Assembly (NCBI GenBank): GCA_965224595.1
Contig: OZ245058.1
Location: 2,356,001 to 2,420,000 of the forward strand
Length of the DNA stretch: 64,000 nucleotides
From: Aliivibrio_A sp016764915
GTDB lineage: Bacteria > Pseudomonadota > Gammaproteobacteria > Enterobacterales > Vibrionaceae
Reading direction: 5' to 3'
Position numbers and translations under genes: made by a program. Positions 58,678-64,000 of the stretch are shown here, in pieces. The notes below the pieces were generated by a model, which saw nothing but the letters and a program-made list of their open reading frames with translations, did no database searches and had not been told where the DNA came from. Numbering within the stretch: position 1 is the first letter of the stretch; each line of letters starts with the position of its first letter.

Positions 58678-58827
58678 AGTCTTCGTAAATCCTAAAAGCG
58701 GGTTAATATCAATACTCTGCTAAATGTACCAATGCCAAGCCATTACAGCAAGGGCTTAACGTGCAATCCTGAACTAAATCAATAAATTTATCACTTTTTT
58801 AGTGAGAACTGCCACAAATAGCCATAC

Positions 58828-59307
58828 TCAACACTTAAGGCCACTGTTAATTAATGTTACCTCTGGAGTACCCACTGCAATTAATGCATTTTTATAGGAA
58901 ACATAACAGTTAGTGGCGATAATTTTTGCAACGGTGTCTAATTCACTATCTTTAGTCACTATATAATAGATGCTATTACCTGAGTCTACAACGACCGTCC
59001 AATCACTGATACCGATAATCATCTCACCAATCCCGTCATCATTGGCGGTAGGATAACCAAAGTTGGTGGTTATGCCATTGACATCGATGCCCGTTCCCCC
59101 TGCTTGAGTCTCAATTCTCTCAATGGCAGCTTTAGCGTAAACAATGATTGTGGCGCTGTTTAACGAACCTTGCAAACCTTGTAACGCCGCATTTCGAGCA
59201 TCAGATTGCAAATCCAAAAATTTAGGCGCTGCCGTCACTGCCAAAATACCTAAAATAACAATCACCACCACCAGCTCAATCAGAGTAAAACCCTTAAACC
59301 CGTTCAT
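58828..59307 (-). CDS. MSHA-type type IV pilin, copy 3 (divergent)
   Basis: 159 residues. A short class IVa leader with prepilin peptidase site FKG-FTLIELVVVIVI and Glu5, then the hydrophobic helix and APKFLDLQSDAR shared with the two upstream copies. The C-terminal disulfide loop is between the Cys in TNCYVSYK and the final Cys. Compared with the other two it has a longer, more divergent globular part. It is a structural or minor pilin of the MSHA pilus. It lies immediately before mreB, where vibrios normally carry mshC-D-O-P-Q. Confidence 0.88.
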   Translation of the reverse strand: MNGFKGFTLIELVVVIVILGILAVTAAPKFLDLQSDARNAALQGLQGSLNSATIIVYAKAAIERIETQAGGTGIDVNGITTNFGYPTANDDGIGEMIIGISDWTVVVDSGNSIYYIVTKDSELDTVAKIIATNCYVSYKNALIAVGTPEVTLINSGLKC

Positions 59308-59413
59308 ACCACACTCATCATATTATTCGCTCTATCAATAAGTATATATCGACTTATTTAATCAGAGCTTAAATATTAAATGAGATGCATAATCTAAATT
59401 ATATTGCAGACAT

Positions 59414-59441
59414 AAAAAAGGCCCGCTAAAAAGCAGACCTT
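59414..59441 (-). terminator. Terminator after pilin copy 2
   Basis: On the minus strand, a 10-bp stem (two G-U pairs) with TTTT loop and six T's, 20 bp past the stop. Confidence 0.82.
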
Positions 59442-59460
59442 CGAGTATATTTAAATTAGT

Positions 59461-59892
59461 TTAGCACTTATCATCATCAACGGTGATTGATGGAACGTTT
59501 CCGGATGTTGCTTTTTCGTATCTAACAGAACATTCTTTCTCATCCGCATCTTTAAAAGTGTAATAGCCTGCTGCACCACTGATTTCATCCCAATCACTGT
59601 ACAAACCAGGAACTGCCGCACCAATACCAGCTTCATCTGCTGTCGGGTACCCATAAGCAACAGTAATATCTGCCACAGTTTCTGTTTCATCAGTTTCTTT
59701 GCCTTCAATAGCTGACTTAGCATATACAATGGTACCAGCGCCTTGCATTGCGCCTTTAAGGCCTTGAAGAGCTGATTTACGAGCATCCGTTTGTAGATTA
59801 AGAAACTTCGGTGCCGCGGTAACCGCCAAAATACCTAAAATAACAATAACTACTACTAACTCAATAAGAGTAAAACCATTTTGCTTCTTCAT
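59461..59892 (-). CDS. mshA: MSHA-type major pilin, copy 2
   Basis: 143 residues from ATG 59892 (MKKQNG-FTLIELVV; an ATG two codons upstream is too close to the AGGT site). Glu5, the helix GILAVTAAPKFLNLQTDAR and the GLKGAMQGAGTIVYAKSAIEG stretch are very close to copy 1. The C-terminal disulfide loop runs from ECSVRYEK to DDDKC. It is a major-pilin-type subunit; which of copies 1 and 2 corresponds to mshA and which to mshB cannot be decided here. It has its own terminator. Confidence 0.9.
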   Translation of the reverse strand: MKKQNGFTLIELVVVIVILGILAVTAAPKFLNLQTDARKSALQGLKGAMQGAGTIVYAKSAIEGKETDETETVADITVAYGYPTADEAGIGAAVPGLYSDWDEISGAAGYYTFKDADEKECSVRYEKATSGNVPSITVDDDKC

Positions 59893-59995
59893 TATCATTA
59901 CCTATTTCAACGATGTTATAATTAATACATTTGCTTTAAAGATGATAATAACAAAACAGCGTACGAATACAAGATCCTAGTTCCAAATTTTGAAC

Positions 59996-60025
59996 AAAAA
60001 AAAAGCCAGCAATCACACTGACTTT
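59996..60025 (-). terminator. Terminator after pilin copy 1
   Basis: On the minus strand, an 8-bp stem AAAGTCAG/CTGGCTTT (one G-U pair), 8-nt loop, and nine T's, 23 bp past the stop. Confidence 0.82.
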
Positions 60026-60048
60026 AAGTAAATCAACAAATTAGCGCA

Positions 60049-60495
60049 TTAACATCCAGAATCAACAATAGCGATGGTTGGTATATCACCACTGGTTGAA
60101 ACATCAGAATAAGAGACACTGCACTCCGCTTTTGCATTACCATCAAAACTGTATGAGATATCTGCGCCACTCACTGCTGTTGAGAGTTTTTCCCAATCAC
60201 TCAGACCAGTAACAGCCGCGCCAATACCGTCGTCAGCCCCCGTTGGATAACCAAACTTAGCTTGAACACCGCCAACATCAACAGCAGTCGTACTTGTTTC
60301 CTTACCATCAATCGCTGCTTTTGCGTAAACAATGCTAGAAGCTCCCTGCATGGCTCCTTTTAGGCCTTTCAACGCCGATACTCGCGCATCAGTTTGCAAA
60401 TTTAAAAACTTAGGTGCGGCCGTAACGGCAAGAATACCTAAAATTACAATCACAACCACTAATTCAATTAGGGTAAAACCCGCTTGTTTTTTCAT
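60049..60495 (-). CDS. mshA: MSHA-type major pilin, copy 1
   Basis: 148 residues. Prepilin leader MKKQAG-FTLIELVV with Glu5, the same N-terminal helix as copies 2 and 3, then LKGLKGAMQGASSIVYAKAA. The C-terminal disulfide loop runs from ECSVSYSD to SGC. Good ribosome site AAGAGAG. It is preceded by a 169-bp gap with a stem-loop after mshG, and followed by its own terminator, so it is probably transcribed from its own promoter. Confidence 0.9.
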   Translation of the reverse strand: MKKQAGFTLIELVVVIVILGILAVTAAPKFLNLQTDARVSALKGLKGAMQGASSIVYAKAAIDGKETSTTAVDVGGVQAKFGYPTGADDGIGAAVTGLSDWEKLSTAVSGADISYSFDGNAKAECSVSYSDVSTSGDIPTIAIVDSGC

Positions 60496-60554
60496 TTTTA
60501 CTCTCTTAATTAACGACAGATTGGTAACTACCTTGATGTGAATAATGTTATGCC

Positions 60555-60587
60555 TTTAACACTGCTCTTCGTCAGGGCAGTGTTAAA
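60555..60587. other. Stem-loop between mshG and the pilin genes
   Basis: A perfect 11-bp stem TTTAACACTGC/GCAGTGTTAAA with an 11-nt loop. No T-run follows on the minus strand. It may limit read-through from the secretion genes to the pilin genes or stabilise transcript ends. Confidence 0.6.
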
Positions 60588-60664
60588 TTTGAAGCAATAT
60601 CACACCAATACACTCTACGATTAACACGTATTCCTTTCACTTTTATTGCGCTTACTTACCACCA

Positions 60665-61888
60665 CTAACCTTTTACAACATCCAAAAGATTCCACATTGG
60701 CAAAAATATACCAAGGGCCAATACCAGAACCATGCCCGCCACCACCACCAGCAATAGTGGTTCGATTCGAGCGGTCAGGGTTTTCAAATCATAATCGACT
60801 TCTCGGTCATAAAAATCTGATACTTCAAACAATAAATCATCTATCTGGCCAGTTTCTTCACCGACAGATATCATTTGCAATACCAGCGGCGTAAAAATAT
60901 GGGTTTGTGATGCGGTTATTGCCACGCTATTACCCGCCTCAATCCCTCGCCTCATCTCATTTAAACGATTTTCTAAATATTTATTACCCAAAGACTCAGC
61001 TGCAAGGGTAATGGATTGGTTTAACGGTACACCCGATTTCAACATCAGTGCAAACGTTCTAGCAAAACGTGACATTTGTGCACGGTTAGTAATATCGCCA
61101 ACGATGGGAATTCTTAACTGTATTTTATCCCACGTCTCTCTTCCTTTTGCACCTCGAACCCAAGCTTTAAAAGCAAATGCAGCACCAAAAACGGCCGCTA
61201 ACATCATGGGCCAATAGTTAACAAAAAAACTCGACATACCAATCAAAAATCGAGTGGGCAGTGGCAGTTCGACCTCAAAACGAGAAAACATGGTTGCAAA
61301 TTGAGGTATCACTTCCAAATTCAAAATCACCATCGCGATCACTAAAGCGATGATGACGAAAGAGGGATAGCGCATCGCCGATTTAATGCGTTTTCTCGTC
61401 TCCATTTCTTGTTCAAAATAGTCAGCCAACTGCTTCAAGGAGAGGTCCAAACGGCCAGTATTCTCACCAACATGAATCATAGAGACAAACAGTGGACCAA
61501 AAACCAGTGGGTGCTGTTGCATTGATGACGACAGGCTACGTCCATTAGTCAAATCAGCAGTCACCGCTTCTAACGTGGCTTTTAACTCTTTGTTCGTCGT
61601 ACTTTGTGATAACCCTCTCATCGATCTAAGAAGCGGAACCCCTGCCTTGGTTAAGCTATACATCTGACGACAGAAAATAACGAGAACATCTAATGATATT
61701 GGGGTTTTAAATAGATTAGAGAGTTCAATCGATGAGAAAGCGGCAGACTCCACATATTCATTCATAGCGGTAGGAATAATACCATCGCTGATTAACTTTT
61801 CGGCCGCAGACTCTTGTGACGTAGCTTCAAGCGTCCCCCTAACAATCGATCCTTTAGCATTTCGCCCTTGATATTTAAATCTGGCCAT
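60665..61888 (-). CDS. mshG: MSHA biogenesis inner-membrane platform protein MshG
   Basis: 407 residues, GspF/PilC family: two repeated T2SSF domains (~70-193 and ~273-395) with three membrane helices. Motifs include FKYQGRNAKGSIVRGTLEA at the N-terminus, FCRQMYSLTKAGVPLLRSM and FARTFALMLKSGVPLNQSI. It is the platform on which MshE drives pilus assembly. It starts 13 bp after mshE. Confidence 0.95.
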   Translation of the reverse strand: MARFKYQGRNAKGSIVRGTLEATSQESAAEKLISDGIIPTAMNEYVESAAFSSIELSNLFKTPISLDVLVIFCRQMYSLTKAGVPLLRSMRGLSQSTTNKELKATLEAVTADLTNGRSLSSSMQQHPLVFGPLFVSMIHVGENTGRLDLSLKQLADYFEQEMETRKRIKSAMRYPSFVIIALVIAMVILNLEVIPQFATMFSRFEVELPLPTRFLIGMSSFFVNYWPMMLAAVFGAAFAFKAWVRGAKGRETWDKIQLRIPIVGDITNRAQMSRFARTFALMLKSGVPLNQSITLAAESLGNKYLENRLNEMRRGIEAGNSVAITASQTHIFTPLVLQMISVGEETGQIDDLLFEVSDFYDREVDYDLKTLTARIEPLLLVVVAGMVLVLALGIFLPMWNLLDVVKG

Positions 61889-61901
61889 CTTTTCTTCTCA
61901 A

Positions 61902-63632
61902 CTACATCATGATGGGTTCAATCGCACTGGCAGAGTTAGCCTCTCCAAGAGCCATTACTTCATCTAAACTGATCAAACCGGTTAACGCATGCTCCATCGC
62001 AGAAACAAGCAGTGGTTTATAATCTTTATTTTCACGCGCTTTTTTATTAAAACCAACCGCATCGTTACTTTTTAAAGAGTCCATCATGCTCTCATCGAAC
62101 TCTAATAGTTCAAAGACACCAATTCGACCTCGATAACCCGTTAAATTACAATTTTGACAACCCGTACCTCGTTTAAATATGGCATTAACTTGCAATGGAA
62201 AACGCATTTCTAACCAGCCTTTACGAGCATCATCAAGTGGATCAACTTTGGCGCACTCAGGGCACACTTTACGAACCAGTCTCTGAGCAAGCACCGCTCT
62301 TACTGCACTTGCTACTAAATAACCTGGAGCGCCCATATCAATCATTCGAATCGCACTGTCCACTGCATCATTTGTATGCAGTGTAGAGAGCACTAAATGG
62401 CCCGTTAATGCCGCTCTAAGGCCAATATCCACGGTTTCTTGATCTCGCATCTCACCGATAAGGATGATATCGGGATCTTGTCGTAAGAACGTTCGAAGTA
62501 CAGTAGAAAAATCTAAGTTGATTTTCGGGTTTATCTGAACTTGGTTAATTCGAGGGAGACGATACTCCACTGGATCCTCTGCGGTAATGATCTTTTTCCC
62601 GGGCTGATTGAGTTCATTCAAAGCGCCATAAAGGGTGGTCGTTTTTCCCGAACCGGTGGGACCTGTTACTAAAATCATGCCATAAGGTCTGCGTAATTGT
62701 TTCCTAAACGACACTAACATTTCAGCAGGAATACCCGACTCTTCAAGCGGCCTAATACCTGATGATTGGTTAAGCAGACGCATTACAACAGACTCACCAT
62801 GTTGAATGGGCATTGTCGACATACGAACATCAACAGATTGTCCACGAACTTTCATATTGAAACGTCCATCTTGAGGCAGTCGTTTTTCAGAAATATCGAG
62901 ATTGGCCATTAATTTTAAGCGCAACACTAAAGCAGAAACAATGTTCACTTCATTCAATAGTGTTTCCGATAAAATGCCATCAACGCGCTGCCTGATACGC
63001 AAAACATTAGAATCTGGTTCGATATGTATATCGGATGCACCAACTTGAACCGCATCCTCAAAAAGAGAGTTAATCAGCTTAACAACAGTGACCTCTTCGC
63101 TCTCTTCACGGCTAAACGAGAAATCAAACTCATCAGCACCGTCGATTTCATGCTCTGCTTGTAACTGTTCTGCAAAGGATGCTATCAGTTTGGTTCGGCG
63201 GTAATAACGATCGAAACTATCAAGCAACTGTTTTTCTGAGGCAATAATTAATTCAATCTGATACTTTTGGAGTTGACCAAACAACGATTCTTGAGCAGAA
63301 AGGTCAGCAGGATCACTCATGGCAACACGCAATGTATTTCCATTCTGGCTGATAACCAAAGCTCTCAATCGTCGAGCATGCACCTCAGGCAACAGTTGCA
63401 CCACAGTCGCATCAATTTCTGCACGATTAAGATCAATCAGTGGAATAGAGAGCTGTTGAGATAAGAAATCCAGCATTTTCTTTTCAGTTAAAAAACCGAG
63501 CTGAATTAATGTTGCGCCAAGTTTACGTCCACTGCTTCTTTGTGCTTCTAACGCTTGAGTCACCTGATCTTCAGAAACAATGCCCTCTTCAACTAATAGG
63601 TCACCAAGTCTTTTTCGCAGCTTGATTTGCAT
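61902..63632 (-). CDS. mshE: MSHA pilus extension ATPase MshE
   Basis: 576 residues (V. cholerae MshE 575). The N-terminal MshEN domain has two copies of the RLG-L-EEG...Q pattern (~7-33 and ~35-62), known to bind cyclic di-GMP in V. cholerae. The GspE-type ATPase domain has Walker A GPTGSGKTTT (~323-332), the Asp box, Walker B IILIGEMRDQET, and a tetracysteine zinc motif CPEC/CQNC. Its ATG overlaps the mshN stop by one base. Confidence 0.96.
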   Translation of the reverse strand: MQIKLRKRLGDLLVEEGIVSEDQVTQALEAQRSSGRKLGATLIQLGFLTEKKMLDFLSQQLSIPLIDLNRAEIDATVVQLLPEVHARRLRALVISQNGNTLRVAMSDPADLSAQESLFGQLQKYQIELIIASEKQLLDSFDRYYRRTKLIASFAEQLQAEHEIDGADEFDFSFSREESEEVTVVKLINSLFEDAVQVGASDIHIEPDSNVLRIRQRVDGILSETLLNEVNIVSALVLRLKLMANLDISEKRLPQDGRFNMKVRGQSVDVRMSTMPIQHGESVVMRLLNQSSGIRPLEESGIPAEMLVSFRKQLRRPYGMILVTGPTGSGKTTTLYGALNELNQPGKKIITAEDPVEYRLPRINQVQINPKINLDFSTVLRTFLRQDPDIILIGEMRDQETVDIGLRAALTGHLVLSTLHTNDAVDSAIRMIDMGAPGYLVASAVRAVLAQRLVRKVCPECAKVDPLDDARKGWLEMRFPLQVNAIFKRGTGCQNCNLTGYRGRIGVFELLEFDESMMDSLKSNDAVGFNKKARENKDYKPLLVSAMEHALTGLISLDEVMALGEANSASAIEPIMM

Positions 63633-64000
63633 TATGGTGTTTCCTCATTAATCGATACTTCATGTGTGGATAATAATGCCAGTCTATCTCGTGCGAATGC
63701 TTGAGAGTTCGATGATAAACCAGCATTTAACATCGATTTTTTATAAGCGTTCAATGCAGTGTCTAACTCTCCTTGTCTCTCTAAGGATATTGCGAACCCT
63801 AACCACCAGCGTCCATTTTCTGGCTCCTTATTCACTAAGATTCTATAACTTTCAATGGCCAAATCATTGTAATTAATCTGTTGAGCTATCGCCCCTCGCA
63901 ACGCGATATATTCAGTGGTGGCATTAAGTGGAATATATTCAAGAACCGAAAGCGCTGCTTGTGGTTGTTTCTCTTTGACTAATAACTGAGCTAAAGCGTA
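63632..64000 (-). CDS. mshN: MSHA biogenesis protein MshN, C-terminal part
   Basis: Partial; the gene runs off the right edge and 122 C-terminal residues are present. They form tetratricopeptide-like repeats (YALAQLLVKEKQPQAALSVL; GRWWLGFAISLERQGELDTA). MshN is a TPR protein placed before mshE in all described MSHA loci, which is the main basis for the name. Confidence 0.85.
   Translation of the reverse strand, partial: YALAQLLVKEKQPQAALSVLEYIPLNATTEYIALRGAIAQQINYNDLAIESYRILVNKEPENGRWWLGFAISLERQGELDTALNAYKKSMLNAGLSSNSQAFARDRLALLSTHEVSINEETP

Noticed and set aside
58678..58827. Sigma-54 promoter before mreB (TGGCATTGGTACATTTAGC)
   Set aside because: The GG to GC spacing is wrong for a -24/-12 promoter.
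59451..59786. 111-codon frame overlapping pilin copy 2
   Set aside because: An alternative frame of the pilin gene; the pilin frame has the leader, Glu5 and disulfide loop.

Overview
The window is a mostly core-genome stretch of a gammaproteobacterium of the family Vibrionaceae, most likely Aliivibrio or a close relative. The evidence is gene order: an lptG-lptF/pepA-holC-valS block, rraB, a yfcC-arcA-arcC-argF/pyrBI/argR cluster, mla and kds-lpt-rpoN-ptsN operons, and an MSHA pilus locus next to mreBCD. The DNA is AT-rich. The genus is an inference from gene content and was not checked against any database.

Layout. 1-1.2 kb: the 5' part of a patatin-like phospholipase gene running off the left edge. 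1.2-7.4 kb: a complete rRNA operon on the minus strand (P1 promoter, 16S, tRNA-Ile, tRNA-Ala, 23S, 5S, tRNA-Asp, terminator). Beyond its terminator lie a decayed tRNA-Asp-like copy and a palindromic repeat. 7.5-11.3 kb: two tandem acyltransferase-3/SGNH genes sharing a 165-bp identical 5' block. 11.5 kb: tRNA-Leu. 11.7-19.7 kb: an RDD membrane protein, lptG/lptF, pepA, holC and valS. 19.8-21.1 kb: a sugar-binding-domain protein and rraB.

21.7-30.1 kb is a carbamoyl-phosphate and arginine metabolism region. It holds a YfcC-type transporter, arginine deiminase, carbamate kinase, ornithine carbamoyltransferase, the attenuated pyrL-pyrBI operon, an ArgR-type regulator and ridA. Together they let arginine be degraded to ornithine, ammonia, CO2 and ATP, and they place the ATCase genes alongside. 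30.1-31.4 kb carries idi and plsC.

31.5-44.3 kb is envelope biogenesis in two divergent operons. One is murA-ibaG-mlaBCDEF on the minus strand (peptidoglycan precursor and OM lipid asymmetry). The other is yrbG-kdsD-kdsC-lptC-lptA-lptB-rpoN-hpf-ptsN-rapZ-npr on the plus strand (Kdo and LPS transport, sigma-54, nitrogen PTS). mgtE follows.

45.9-58.7 kb contains pmbA, yjgA/darP, tldD, a nitrilase-family amidase, yhdP, rng, maf and mreDCB. 58.8-64 kb is the MSHA type IV pilus locus: partial mshN, mshE, mshG and three consecutive MshA-like pilins. The minor pilin genes normally found between mshA and mreB in Vibrio are absent.

No CRISPR array, prophage or intact insertion sequence was seen. The most notable items are the remodelled MSHA locus with three separately terminated pilins, the acyltransferase pair with its identical 5' block, the probable autotransporter-type patatin, the ArgR variant beside the arginine deiminase genes, and several regulatory palindromes.
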